Notes under the pieces: model-generated
The model's input: the letters and a program-made list of their open reading frames with translations, nothing else
The model's database searches: none
What the model was told of the DNA's origin: nothing
Translations under genes and position numbers: made by a program
Shown: piece after piece, positions 19,292 through 28,710 of the stretch
How the letters are laid out: every line of letters begins with the position of its first letter
How positions within the stretch are numbered: the stretch's first letter is position 1
From: Gammaproteobacteria bacterium 45_16_T64
GTDB taxonomy: Bacteria > Pseudomonadota > Gammaproteobacteria > Pseudomonadales > Ketobacteraceae
DNA length: 64,000 nt
Assembly (NCBI GenBank): GCA_002162955.1
Contig: MABD01000009.1
Coordinates: 310,001-374,000 of the forward strand
Direction of reading: 5' to 3'

Positions 19292-19321
19292 ACTATAGGG
19301 AGCTTACAGGTGTACTGTCAA
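19292..19321 (-). promoter_or_regulatory. Predicted sigma-70 promoter of the division/wall operon (Pmra)
   Basis: On the minus strand TTGACA (19316-19321, a perfect -35) is separated by 18 bases from TATAGT (19292-19297). A second TTGACA occurs at 19333-19338. Transcription would begin near 19285, upstream of the MraZ repeats and mraZ. Confidence 0.8.
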
Positions 19322-19568
19322 GAATTTAGGCATGTCAAGAGCGCTGTTTGGGACGTAAAAACAATGACTTACGTGAATCTCTATGAAAAAAATTGAGAAT
19401 CCAGAAATGGAAAAAGCCTGCTATTCAATAGCTTAATTAACCATACTTAAAGTAATCTCTTAAGAGTCAGAACATTTGGATATAAAAAAGACATATTTAT
19501 AGAAGTAATTTGACAAATTCCATCAAATTAAGCCGATTAGGCCGTGAAATGCGCTAATCGTGGAAGGA

Positions 19569-19946
<378 letters not shown>

Positions 19947-19975
19947 AAGGTATCGTTAATCCCCCATAGATGCAA
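19947..19975 (-). promoter_or_regulatory. Predicted sigma-70 promoter of rnpB
   Basis: On the minus strand TTGCAT (19970-19975) is spaced 17 bases from TACCTT (19947-19952), placing the start of transcription at about the expected 5' end of the RNase P RNA. The hexamers are only moderate matches. Confidence 0.5.
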
Positions 19976-19999
19976 GCACTAGCATAATTTTTGACAACT

Positions 20000-20860
20000 T
20001 CAGGAATCACCCGAGGGTTCCTTTCCCTTAAGCGCGGCCTTGTAAAGAAGGTTCTTTTTAACACCCGTCATCTCGCTCACCAATGCACAGGCTTTTTTGA
20101 GAGGTAAGTGCTGTTGTGCCATACCCACCCAGGCCAGCGTTTTACCATCCACTAATTGCTCATCATGTTGCTTTTTCGATACTCCCGAAATCAATACGAC
20201 AAACTCCCCGCGTTGTAAATCAGGGTTGGCATGAACCTGCTCAAGCAACGAGTCCACAGGTCCAGACAGAACCGTTTCATACGTTTTGGTTAACTCTTTG
20301 GCAAGACAAACAACCTTATCCGCCCCCATGACTTCCAATATATCCGCCAACAACCCCAATACCCTTCGTGGCGACTCATACACAATAAGCGTTGCTCTCT
20401 CATCAACAAATTCTTGTAACTGTTTTTGCCGAGCACTTGTCTTCGGCGCCAAAAAGCCAACAAAGAGAAAACGGTCCGTTCCCAGCCCTGAGACACTCAG
20501 TGCGGCAATCGCAGCACAAGGCCCTGGGATTGTATACACTTGAATACCGGCTTCACGTGCTCGAGTAACAACTCGATAACCAGGGTCACTAATCAGCGGC
20601 GTTCCCGCATCCGATATAAGCGCAACCGATTTCCCTGAAAGCAATTTTTCCACCAATGCATTGGACTTGGCATCCTCATTATGCTCATGTACCGCCCAGA
20701 GTGCTGTTTCTATATTGTGCGCGTTAAACAACTTTCGACTATGCCGAGTATCCTCCGCTGCCACAATATCAACTGATTTGAGCGTCTCAAGAGCTCTCAG
20801 GGTAATATCACTCAAATTACCGATGGGGGTTGCTACTATGTAAAGATTGCCAATATTCAT
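20000..20860 (-). CDS. rsmI: 16S rRNA 2'-O-ribose C1402 methyltransferase RsmI
   Basis: RsmI methylates the 2'-OH of C1402 in 16S rRNA. The tetrapyrrole-methylase fold is shown by LYIVATPIGNLSDITLRAL at the N-terminus, AAEDTRHSRKL, the SDAGTPLISDPGYRVV motif and PGPCAAIAALSVSGL. The C-terminal region (about 235-285) carries the small helical domain typical of RsmI. An in-frame TTG at 20863 directly precedes ATG 20860; the ATG is chosen, giving 286 residues. It is divergent from lpoA. Confidence 0.96.
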   Translation of the reverse strand: MNIGNLYIVATPIGNLSDITLRALETLKSVDIVAAEDTRHSRKLFNAHNIETALWAVHEHNEDAKSNALVEKLLSGKSVALISDAGTPLISDPGYRVVTRAREAGIQVYTIPGPCAAIAALSVSGLGTDRFLFVGFLAPKTSARQKQLQEFVDERATLIVYESPRRVLGLLADILEVMGADKVVCLAKELTKTYETVLSGPVDSLLEQVHANPDLQRGEFVVLISGVSKKQHDEQLVDGKTLAWVGMAQQHLPLKKACALVSEMTGVKKNLLYKAALKGKEPSGDS

Positions 20861-20915
20861 CAATGTTCTGTCTTTATTCCTATCAATTACGCAACTTTTT
20901 TATCTATTATCAGTC

Positions 20916-20921
20916 TATAAT
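20916..20921 (+). promoter_or_regulatory. Candidate -10 element upstream of lpoA
   Basis: A perfect TATAAT lies 114 bp upstream of the lpoA start in the rsmI-lpoA divergent region. The matching -35 position (about 20893-20898) is a poor hexamer, so this is a candidate only. Confidence 0.35.
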
Positions 20922-21034
20922 GTCGGCCTCGATAGACGCACAACGGCGTCAAATATCGACCAAACGAGCACAGCTGTTACTCTAAGGTTGCTGCTCTAAC
21001 ATAAACTCTGGGTATCCGGGTAGATTGTACAGAT

Positions 21035-23065
21035 ATGTTAAAGCGAGTCGCGCGTTTTGTTCCTTTTTTCATGATTTCTATTCTCATAGGCTGTACTAAC
21101 ACCACAGTGCAAACGAATAATAATGTATCTGCACTCGCAAATGCATCACCGGTAGCAACGCTTCTTGCGCAAGCCCAAGAGACAGATTCTCCAGCAGCAG
21201 AAAGATTAATGCTTAAAGCTATTCGTTTACTTCGTGAAAACGGCAAGCTCATAGAAGCATCCAACATACTGGAAACAATCGACGACACAGGTCTCCCGCC
21301 CCAAGTTCAAGCCAGCTTTATCATTGAAACCGCATATCAAGCGCTTCTACAACAGGATTCTGAGCTAGCAGTCTCTATTCTCACAACAGACAGAATGAAC
21401 TTCATCAACATAGTCAATCTCCTTGATGCGGATCAAACAGTTGAGTCAAGCTTACTAAGGGCCGTTTCTTGGGAAGAGTCTGGCAACTACCTAGCCGCCG
21501 CACGCGAAAGAATTTTTATTGCGTCACTACTTCCAAACCCTGAAGGGAATGAAGCCAGTAATGAGCTCCAACTAGTCGAACAGGAACCCTTCGTACTCAA
21601 CTTAAGCGGCACTCAACAGCAGAATGCTCACCAAATTTGGCTAAACCTCACAGCACTGTCCGTTGATGACTTGCATCAACTCACTCAAAATGCCACGTTT
21701 GATGAAACCAAAGGCTGGCTGCAACTCGCTTGGCTCTTTCGCGCCAATCAGGACAACCTCGACGCACAGATTCGAGAACTGGACATTTGGCAAAAACACT
21801 ACCCAGACCACCCAGCGTCTGCCCGGCTCCCACAAAGCCTAGCGATACTATCTCAGCTAGTGAATCAACGCCCAAGCAACATAGCATTATTGCTTCCCTT
21901 AGACGGGCCCTACCTTCCTGCCGCTAGAGCTATTCAAAATGGCTTTCTTGCTGCTCATTTTACCGACACTCAAACACAGGCAACGGACCAACCAAAACCG
22001 CTACTTACTATTAAGGTTTACGATAGTAGCCGCCCTGACACCTTCATTGAAACTTATAACCGAGCGGTATCTGAAGGGGCAGAGTTAATCATAGGGGCGT
22101 TACAAAAAAGAAATGTCGATAGCCTTCAAGAATATGAAGGTGGCTTACCAATACCCACCATTGCTCTCAACCGAGGAAGTAATGAGAACAAGACTAACCA
22201 AAACCTATACCAATTCGGTTTATCCCCTAACGACGAAGCACGCCAAGTTGCAACCCGCGCATACTCTCTAGAGCACAAAAATGCGGCCGTTTTATATCCT
22301 GACTCTGCGTGGGGAGAACGCGTATTTGACGCCTTTAGCGAACAGTGGCAAGCAATGGAAAACACCGCAAGCACTAGCGCTACGTTTAACAACAAAGGCG
22401 ACTACTCAGGCTCCATCAAGCAAATGCTGATGATCCAACAAAGTAAAACTCGAGCCAACCAACTCAAACGTACGCTTGGCATACCTTTCGAGTTCCAACC
22501 TCGCCGTCGCCAAGATATCGACTTTATCTTTGTCCTCGCATCGCCCAAACAGGCTCGACAAATAAAGCCTTTGCTAGACTTCCATTACGCAGCCGACATC
22601 CCTGTTTACGGCACTTCACACCTTTATGGTGCTGTACCCAGCCCGTCGGACGACAGAGACATTAATGGCATAGAGTTTTGTGACATGCCATGGCTACTAT
22701 CAACACCATCTGACACACACGCAAACCTGGATAAAGCTTGGCCCAACAGCTCCCCTCGTTACAAGAGATTCAACGCCTTAGGGGTGGACGCTTATCGCCT
22801 ACATGCTCGAATCCAACTATTAACCGCAGTTCCCAATGCACGCTTCTTTGGCGCGACGGGCGTACTATCTCTTACCAGCAACAACCACATCACAAGAGAT
22901 TTAAACTGGGCAAAGATCACCAAAGGCAAGCCCACGATGATCCCGCAGGTCAAAATTTCCCCCTATTCTAAGGCCACCCCAGAAACAAACATATACAACC
23001 CTAAGCCACAAGGACGTGACGATGACAAACAGCAGCCCAAAAACCCAAATAGGCAACCAGGCTGA
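21035..23065 (+). CDS. lpoA: Outer-membrane lipoprotein activator of PBP1A, LpoA
   Basis: LpoA is an outer-membrane lipoprotein that reaches through the periplasm to stimulate PBP1A. A signal peptide ends in the lipobox ILIGC with the lipidated Cys at 20. An N-terminal helical TPR-like region (about 40-280) is followed by a periplasmic-binding-protein-like domain (about 285-640; NIALLLPLDGPYLPAARAIQNGF). The C-terminal tail from about 650 is a polar Pro/Gln/Asp-rich stretch. Length 676 matches E. coli LpoA. The gene leads an operon with yraN, diaA and dolP, a conserved arrangement in gammaproteobacteria. Confidence 0.93.
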   Translation: MLKRVARFVPFFMISILIGCTNTTVQTNNNVSALANASPVATLLAQAQETDSPAAERLMLKAIRLLRENGKLIEASNILETIDDTGLPPQVQASFIIETAYQALLQQDSELAVSILTTDRMNFINIVNLLDADQTVESSLLRAVSWEESGNYLAAARERIFIASLLPNPEGNEASNELQLVEQEPFVLNLSGTQQQNAHQIWLNLTALSVDDLHQLTQNATFDETKGWLQLAWLFRANQDNLDAQIRELDIWQKHYPDHPASARLPQSLAILSQLVNQRPSNIALLLPLDGPYLPAARAIQNGFLAAHFTDTQTQATDQPKPLLTIKVYDSSRPDTFIETYNRAVSEGAELIIGALQKRNVDSLQEYEGGLPIPTIALNRGSNENKTNQNLYQFGLSPNDEARQVATRAYSLEHKNAAVLYPDSAWGERVFDAFSEQWQAMENTASTSATFNNKGDYSGSIKQMLMIQQSKTRANQLKRTLGIPFEFQPRRRQDIDFIFVLASPKQARQIKPLLDFHYAADIPVYGTSHLYGAVPSPSDDRDINGIEFCDMPWLLSTPSDTHANLDKAWPNSSPRYKRFNALGVDAYRLHARIQLLTAVPNARFFGATGVLSLTSNNHITRDLNWAKITKGKPTMIPQVKISPYSKATPETNIYNPKPQGRDDDKQQPKNPNRQPG

Positions 23066-23393
23066 ATCTGAGGCAAGAACCTACCTTGAGCAACGAGGTC
23101 TGACTTTCAAGGAAAGTAACTTTGGCGCGAAGACTGGAGAGATCGACCTAATAATGATAGAAAGCAGCACACTAGTATTTATCGAGGTGCGCTTCAGAAG
23201 GAAATTGGGATTTGGTAGTGCCGCCGAAACGGTCACTTACCACAAACAACGAAAACTAAGAAAGACCGCCCAGCTCTACATGCTAAAGCGATTCAAGACT
23301 GTAGAAATTGACTGCAGGTTTGATGTGGTCGGTATAGATTACTGCCCCAAGACACGCACCAGGGAAACGACCTGGATAAAGAGTGCATTTTAA
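23022..23393 (+). CDS. yraN: YraN/UPF0102 family nuclease-fold protein
   Basis: This UPF0102 protein has the PD-(D/E)XK-like core: GNQAESEARTYLEQRG at the N-terminus, GEIDLIM (acidic metal position) and FIEVRFRR (E-x-K-like, here E-V-R). Biological function in gammaproteobacteria is not settled. An in-frame GTG at 23016 precedes the ATG at 23022; AAGGA is seven bases before the ATG, which is therefore chosen (123 residues). The gene overlaps the end of lpoA by 44 bp, indicating coupling. Confidence 0.9.
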   Translation: MTNSSPKTQIGNQAESEARTYLEQRGLTFKESNFGAKTGEIDLIMIESSTLVFIEVRFRRKLGFGSAAETVTYHKQRKLRKTAQLYMLKRFKTVEIDCRFDVVGIDYCPKTRTRETTWIKSAF

Positions 23394-23424
23394 GCTTACA
23401 ATATGCGCCAATCACATGAGCTAA

Positions 23425-24039
<615 letters not shown>

Positions 24040-24069
24040 CCCAGTCATCCGGCAAGGCAATTACCCCCT

Positions 24070-24663
24070 ATGCAAAAAAATATTTCACACAACCTTTTGG
24101 CCCTTAGCTGCTTTATCAGCCTCTCACTATTGCTATCTGGGTGCGCAACAATCTTATCTGCGACCACAGGTCCAGAACAAATTGATGACGCACCCGGCAC
24201 CAGAACCCTTGGGGCCTACATAGAAGACGAGAGCATCGAAACCAAGGTGTTAGCCAACCTATACAATGCGGACATAGGCTATAAACAAGGTAACGTTAAT
24301 GCCATTTCTTACAACGGCATCGTACTCCTATTAGGCCAAATTAAATCCGCACAACTACTTGAGAAAGCCGCCACTATCGCACAGCAAGTTAGAGCCGTCA
24401 GAAAAGTGCACAATGAACTGACAGTCTCTGGTCCTGTATCGTATATGGCAGGCATGAATGACGCCTGGCTAACGACCAAAATCAAGAATCAAATGCTATT
24501 TACCTCTAAATATCCATCAGGCCGCGTAAAGGTTGTCACTGAAAACGGAATCGTCTATTTAATGGGTCTTCTAACACACAAAGAAGCAGAAGATGCAGTA
24601 GCCATAACCCGCCAAATCTACGGTGTCCAGAAGATTGTAAAAATTGTTGAGTACATAGATTAG
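24070..24663 (+). CDS. dolP: BON-domain outer-membrane lipoprotein DolP (YraP)
   Basis: A signal peptide ends in the lipobox LLLSGC with the lipidated Cys at 25. Two BON domains follow, about 65-125 (IETKVLANLYNADIGYKQGNVNAISYNG) and about 138-195 (WLTTKIKNQMLFTS). DolP binds anionic phospholipids and supports outer-membrane integrity and BAM function. The gene closes the lpoA operon, 30 bp after diaA, and is followed by a strong inverted repeat. Confidence 0.93.
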   Translation: MQKNISHNLLALSCFISLSLLLSGCATILSATTGPEQIDDAPGTRTLGAYIEDESIETKVLANLYNADIGYKQGNVNAISYNGIVLLLGQIKSAQLLEKAATIAQQVRAVRKVHNELTVSGPVSYMAGMNDAWLTTKIKNQMLFTSKYPSGRVKVVTENGIVYLMGLLTHKEAEDAVAITRQIYGVQKIVKIVEYID

Positions 24664-24677
24664 ATCATTTCAATTAG

Positions 24678-24720
24678 AGGTTGCCATCATTGAGCACGAC
24701 CCACTCAATGATGGCAACCT
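24678..24720. terminator. 17-bp perfect inverted repeat between dolP and the kinase gene
   Basis: The arm at 24678-24694 (beginning AGGTTGCCATC) is perfectly complementary to 24704-24720, with a 9-base loop. It lies between two convergent stop codons (dolP and the kinase gene) and starts 15 bp after dolP. There is no long U-tract on either side, so it may act as a bidirectional barrier or 3'-end stabiliser and not a classic intrinsic terminator. Confidence 0.7.
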
Positions 24721-24721
24721 T

Positions 24722-27343
24722 CTAATCCAATCTCACTTTCTGCAAATCCACTGTTTCGAATTGACCCCCGCTGGTTATTTTACTACCCCATACCTGATGA
24801 CTTGCCTGATGATCTGAGGCACTAAAACTCAAAGGCTGCCCAACTCCCAAATCAATTAAGGTAAGCGACTCAAGCGCATCAACGACATCTTCCACTGAAA
24901 AGTCTCGCCCCACCACCTCTAACGCCTCACACAATAACGCTGCAACGATATACCCTTCCAACGAAACAAACCCCGGTTCCTCGTTCGGATAAAAGCGCGC
25001 CAAATCCTCTCGATATTGCAACACACCACTGGCATAAGAGTCATACATAGGCACAACTTGAGTAACCAACACACCCTCACCTACCTCACCACCGATTTCC
25101 TGAAAATACTCAGCCAAGGCCCTTGAACCGACGAATGACACATTACCAATATCTCCAGAAAAGCCTTGCTGCCTCATTAAACGCGTAAAAGCCGCACTAG
25201 CAGAATAGGTGCTAACCAACACAACAGCATCTAACTCCAAACCCTCTCTACTGAACCGCTCAACCGCACTCTCAACCTGCACAGTATTTCTTTCGTAGCT
25301 TGCACTCGCAATATCTGCACGCCCAACCCCATACTCTTGTAATGCGTCGATGACCCCCGAGAGGCCATCTTTACCGTAGCCATCATTCTGATAAAACACC
25401 GCCATACGCTCAGGTCGCAACTTCTTAACCTTAACAAAGTAGTGAATCATTGCCGCGGTCTCTTCTGCATAACTAGCGCGATAGTTAAACACATAACGAT
25501 CAGGTGGATCACCCCGAAGTATTTCCGCCCCCGAAAAGGTGCCCATCACCAGCATTTTATTTTCCAGTGCCACAGGCAGAATAACCCGCGCCGTCGGGGT
25601 ACCCACATTACCCAACATAGCAAACGCCCCACTTTGCTTATCGATAAAGGACGCCATATTATCCCCCGCCATAGACGGTTCATAACCATCATTAAGGGCC
25701 ATTAATTCTATTGATCTACCGTGAATACCCCCCCGCTCATTCACCCGCTTCAAGTAAGTCTCAACCCCCAACCTCATTGATCGACCCAACTCTTTCGCTG
25801 CCCCTTGAAAAGCCGCCGACATACCCAGCGTAACCTTATCTGAAGATACACCCCGAGCAGCCTCGCGCCCGCCCACGGTTTCAGCCCACAAATCGCTCAG
25901 CGCATAACGCCAAGGGGCGTACAAGCCAACACCGAGTAACAAACCAACACATAACAAAAGAACGCCGCCAACCCTCAACCTCAATCTTGATTTCCTGCGC
26001 CGAAGTAATACTTGCGACTTCCGAGAACCGAAAGTCAATGAAACCGGCTCCTCATTCGCCCCACCAGCCCTCGCCAACTGCGTTACTGTCATGGGTTGAA
26101 TCATCCCAGCGGTAGGTAGGGACACCCCACTGGATGAAGGGGGCATCACTCCAGAACCGCTTTCTACAACTCGGGTCGGTGCATCCCGCACCACCACCCT
26201 CACGGAAACACCCAATCGAGCAAATACAGTCTGAAAACGCTCAGCATCTTTGGCATTGAGATTCTTTCGAATCACCATCGGCTTTTGGCTCGTAACCAAC
26301 CGTCTGGCTTGAACCTCCGACATTTTCAGGACTCGCTTCAACTCGGCGATAACACTTTCCGGTTCAGCTCCCTCACGTAAACTGCCCAACGCAAGTACCT
26401 CACAAGACTCACTATCAGTAGGCTTTCCAGCTTCCCCCTCTAACGCAACTTTTCCGAATTGTTTCGTATGATCCAATAATGACTGCCAAAACACTTTTAT
26501 ATCAGAATAACGATCATCACGATTCAACGCCATCGCACGGTCAAGCACGACTTGAAGAGATAGGATTGCAGGATCGCTAACTCCCGACTCAGCAAGTAAC
26601 GGTATAACCCCAGACAATTGCTTCGCCATAATAGACTCATGGCTAGCACCAGAAAATGGCCTCTTCCCTGTCAGCGCAAAAAACAACAAACCACCCAACG
26701 CATAAATATCTGCCCGCTGGTCCACCGCTACACCCTGTATTTGCTCTGGCGACAAGTATCCAGGTGTTCCCATTACCATGCCGAGCTTAGTGTGCTTTAG
26801 ATCTTCCTCGCCCAATGGCTTACTAATTCCAAAATCCAACACTTTAACCAGCGTATCCCCACCGGTAACCTGAACGACCATAATATTGTTTGGCTTGAGA
26901 TCCCGATGCACCACATCCAACTTATGAGCAGCATGCACCCCTGCGCACATTTGCTCCACTAGCCACACAACATTACCAAGCGGCAGCGGCCCTTCGCTAC
27001 ATAAGATATCGGACAACGTAACGCCATCCAACAGCTCCATGGCGATAAATACAATGCCATCTTCCGTACGGCCAAAGTCGAAAACACTTACTACCGCCGG
27101 ATGGTTTATTTGGCTGTTTATTCTCGCTTCTCGTAAGAAAAGCTGAATAAAATCTTCATCATCAAACCCAGGGCGCAACACCTTGACGACGACTTTTCTG
27201 CCCAAGCTAATTTGCTCGGCAACAAACACTAGGCTCATCCCGCCATCGGCCAGTTCACGTTCGATTCGATAAGCACCATTGAGCTCAACTCCCAATAAGG
27301 AACCTGCACCCTCACTTAATGAAGCGGTATCATTTTCTCGCAT
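24722..27343 (-). CDS. Transmembrane Ser/Thr protein kinase fused to a type I periplasmic ligand-binding domain
   Basis: The 873-residue protein combines two modules. Residues about 25-290 are a Hanks-type kinase with all key residues: glycine loop ELADGGMSLVF, Lys54, helix-C Glu72, HRDLKPNN (Asp148), DFG (Asp170) and GTPGYLSPEQ. About 325-388 resembles the ribosomal L7/L12 C-terminal fold (inference). One membrane helix spans about 457-475 after a basic stop (RRRKSRLRLR). Residues about 503-860 resemble a branched-chain amino-acid-type ABC substrate-binding protein (Peripla_BP_6 style: VTLGMSAAFQGAAKELG, NERGGIHGR, ALNDGYEP, FYQNDGYGKDGL). No permease or ATPase gene is adjacent, so a receptor kinase is inferred. 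The gene is flanked by a hairpin and a terminator and interrupts the dolP-sspB order I recall from Pseudomonas. The ligand is unknown. Confidence 0.88.
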   Translation of the reverse strand: MRENDTASLSEGAGSLLGVELNGAYRIERELADGGMSLVFVAEQISLGRKVVVKVLRPGFDDEDFIQLFLREARINSQINHPAVVSVFDFGRTEDGIVFIAMELLDGVTLSDILCSEGPLPLGNVVWLVEQMCAGVHAAHKLDVVHRDLKPNNIMVVQVTGGDTLVKVLDFGISKPLGEEDLKHTKLGMVMGTPGYLSPEQIQGVAVDQRADIYALGGLLFFALTGKRPFSGASHESIMAKQLSGVIPLLAESGVSDPAILSLQVVLDRAMALNRDDRYSDIKVFWQSLLDHTKQFGKVALEGEAGKPTDSESCEVLALGSLREGAEPESVIAELKRVLKMSEVQARRLVTSQKPMVIRKNLNAKDAERFQTVFARLGVSVRVVVRDAPTRVVESGSGVMPPSSSGVSLPTAGMIQPMTVTQLARAGGANEEPVSLTFGSRKSQVLLRRRKSRLRLRVGGVLLLCVGLLLGVGLYAPWRYALSDLWAETVGGREAARGVSSDKVTLGMSAAFQGAAKELGRSMRLGVETYLKRVNERGGIHGRSIELMALNDGYEPSMAGDNMASFIDKQSGAFAMLGNVGTPTARVILPVALENKMLVMGTFSGAEILRGDPPDRYVFNYRASYAEETAAMIHYFVKVKKLRPERMAVFYQNDGYGKDGLSGVIDALQEYGVGRADIASASYERNTVQVESAVERFSREGLELDAVVLVSTYSASAAFTRLMRQQGFSGDIGNVSFVGSRALAEYFQEIGGEVGEGVLVTQVVPMYDSYASGVLQYREDLARFYPNEEPGFVSLEGYIVAALLCEALEVVGRDFSVEDVVDALESLTLIDLGVGQPLSFSASDHQASHQVWGSKITSGGQFETVDLQKVRLD

Positions 27344-27425
27344 ACGAGCTATATATCCTCCAACAACCTACGGTCTATCAACCTACCCAGTATAGGGGGC
27401 TTTCACCAAGGAGGCATATTTGATA

Positions 27426-27465
27426 CAACAAAAAAAACCCTGAAATTTCAGGGTTTTTTTGTTGT
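27426..27465 (-). terminator. Strong intrinsic terminator after sspB
   Basis: A perfect 40-bp palindrome: ACAACAAAAAAACCCTGAAA at 27426-27445 and its complement at 27446-27465. On the minus strand the GC core is followed by seven Ts, 6 bp after the sspB stop. Symmetry means it could also stop transcription from the plus strand. Confidence 0.9.
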
Positions 27466-27470
27466 ACGCT

Positions 27471-27881
27471 TTATTTGACTACCTTTAAGCTAGGTCTTCC
27501 ACCAGCCGTAGGCTTAGCCTGCCCATCACCACCTTCAGGTTCGGGCGGGGGCTCTATCTCACCCGACTCAAAGAACATTCCCTTGCCATTTTCTTTTGCA
27601 TATATCGCCAATAACGACCCTATCGGCAAATAAATTTCCTGAGAGCGACCGCCAAAGCGAGCCGAAAACTGGATAAATTCATTATCAATATGCAAATGAC
27701 GAATCGCAGAAGGAGTAAGGTTGAGGACTATTTTTCCATCATCCACAAACTCAGCCGGTACGGAGACCTTCGGATAATTAGCATCCACCAAGAGGTAAGG
27801 AGTGCTATTGTTATCCACTATCCACTCGTACAGCGCCCGAACAAAATAAGGTCGGGTCGGAGACATTACATCATCTGTCAT
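27471..27881 (-). CDS. sspB: ClpXP adaptor SspB
   Basis: SspB delivers SsrA-tagged and other substrates to ClpXP. The substrate-binding domain is recognisable: SPTRPYFVRALYEWIVDNN, YLLVDANYP, DGKIVLNLTPSAI and FSARFGGRSQEIYLPIGSLLAIYAKENG. A disordered acidic/Pro/Gly linker follows, ending in the ClpX-docking peptide GRPSLKVVK. The frame is open upstream, but ATG 27881 has AGAGGG six bases before it; ATG 27866 (MSPTRPYF) is an alternative. It lies 79 bp after sspA and is followed by a strong terminator. Confidence 0.95.
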   Translation of the reverse strand: MTDDVMSPTRPYFVRALYEWIVDNNSTPYLLVDANYPKVSVPAEFVDDGKIVLNLTPSAIRHLHIDNEFIQFSARFGGRSQEIYLPIGSLLAIYAKENGKGMFFESGEIEPPPEPEGGDGQAKPTAGGRPSLKVVK

Positions 27882-27960
27882 CCTCTTCCCTCTATAATCC
27901 ATATCAAACATAGACAAGCATGCAACTCAACGCCGCATGCTTGTCGTTAATAGCATTACG

Positions 27961-28596
27961 CTATTGGTGCTGCATATCACTTTCTAAATCTGACAAACTA
28001 GCCTTAAACGACTCCCGCTCAAACAAGCGCTCCATATATGCCAGCAAGTTAGGTGATTTAGCTTTATCGAGCGTAACCCCCATCACAGGCAAGCGCCATA
28101 GAATAGCCGCCATACAACAATCGACTAACGTGTACTCGTCACTCATGAAGTAAGGCTTTTCAGCAAAGATTGGATCGATAGCAACCAAGCTATCTTGAAA
28201 ATCTTTAGCCGCTTTTTCAATATCAGCTTCATCAGAAGATGAATCTAGAGCGATAGTAACCAACGGTGCCCAATCACGCTCAATCCGATACAACCATAAA
28301 CGGCTACGTGCTCGTTCCACGGGATAAACAGGCAACAATGGAGGATGTGGAAAACGCTCATCCAGGTATTCCATCATTACGTTGGGCTCGTATAACGTCA
28401 ACTCTCTATCCACCAACGTGGGTAGTTCGTTATAAGGATTAAGGCTTGCCAAATCTTCCGGTTTGGCGGCTAAATCCACATCCAATACGTCTACTGCGAC
28501 CCCTTTTTCGGCCAAAACTATACGCACTCGATGGCTGTAATGATCATTGCCATCAGAATAAAATGTCATCGAAGAGCGTTTCGCAACCACACCCAT
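27961..28596 (-). CDS. sspA: Stringent starvation protein A (SspA), GST-like
   Basis: SspA is a glutathione-S-transferase-fold protein that binds RNA polymerase and affects stationary-phase and acid-stress gene expression; it lacks GST activity. The thioredoxin-like N-terminal half (MTFYSDGNDHYSHRVRIVLAEKGV) and the helical C-terminal half (TLVDCCMAAILWRLPVMGV) are both present. Length is 211. AAGGAG lies seven bases before the ATG. It precedes sspB, as in E. coli. Confidence 0.95.
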   Translation of the reverse strand: MGVVAKRSSMTFYSDGNDHYSHRVRIVLAEKGVAVDVLDVDLAAKPEDLASLNPYNELPTLVDRELTLYEPNVMMEYLDERFPHPPLLPVYPVERARSRLWLYRIERDWAPLVTIALDSSSDEADIEKAAKDFQDSLVAIDPIFAEKPYFMSDEYTLVDCCMAAILWRLPVMGVTLDKAKSPNLLAYMERLFERESFKASLSDLESDMQHQ

Positions 28597-28644
28597 GAAG
28601 TCACTCCTTAGAGTTAAGTGTTATAAAATTCATAGTAATCGAAC

Positions 28645-28683
28645 GACAAAAAGGGTGCCCCCAACTGAGACACCCTTTTTGTC
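28645..28683 (-). terminator. Terminator after petABC
   Basis: GACAAAAAGGGTG (28645-28657) pairs perfectly with CACCCTTTTTGTC (28671-28683). On the minus strand the GC-rich part is followed by TTTTTGTC. It lies between petC and sspA, separating the two transcription units. Confidence 0.85.
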
Positions 28684-28710
28684 ACTTAGGCACTACGTAG
28701 TAATGCCAAA

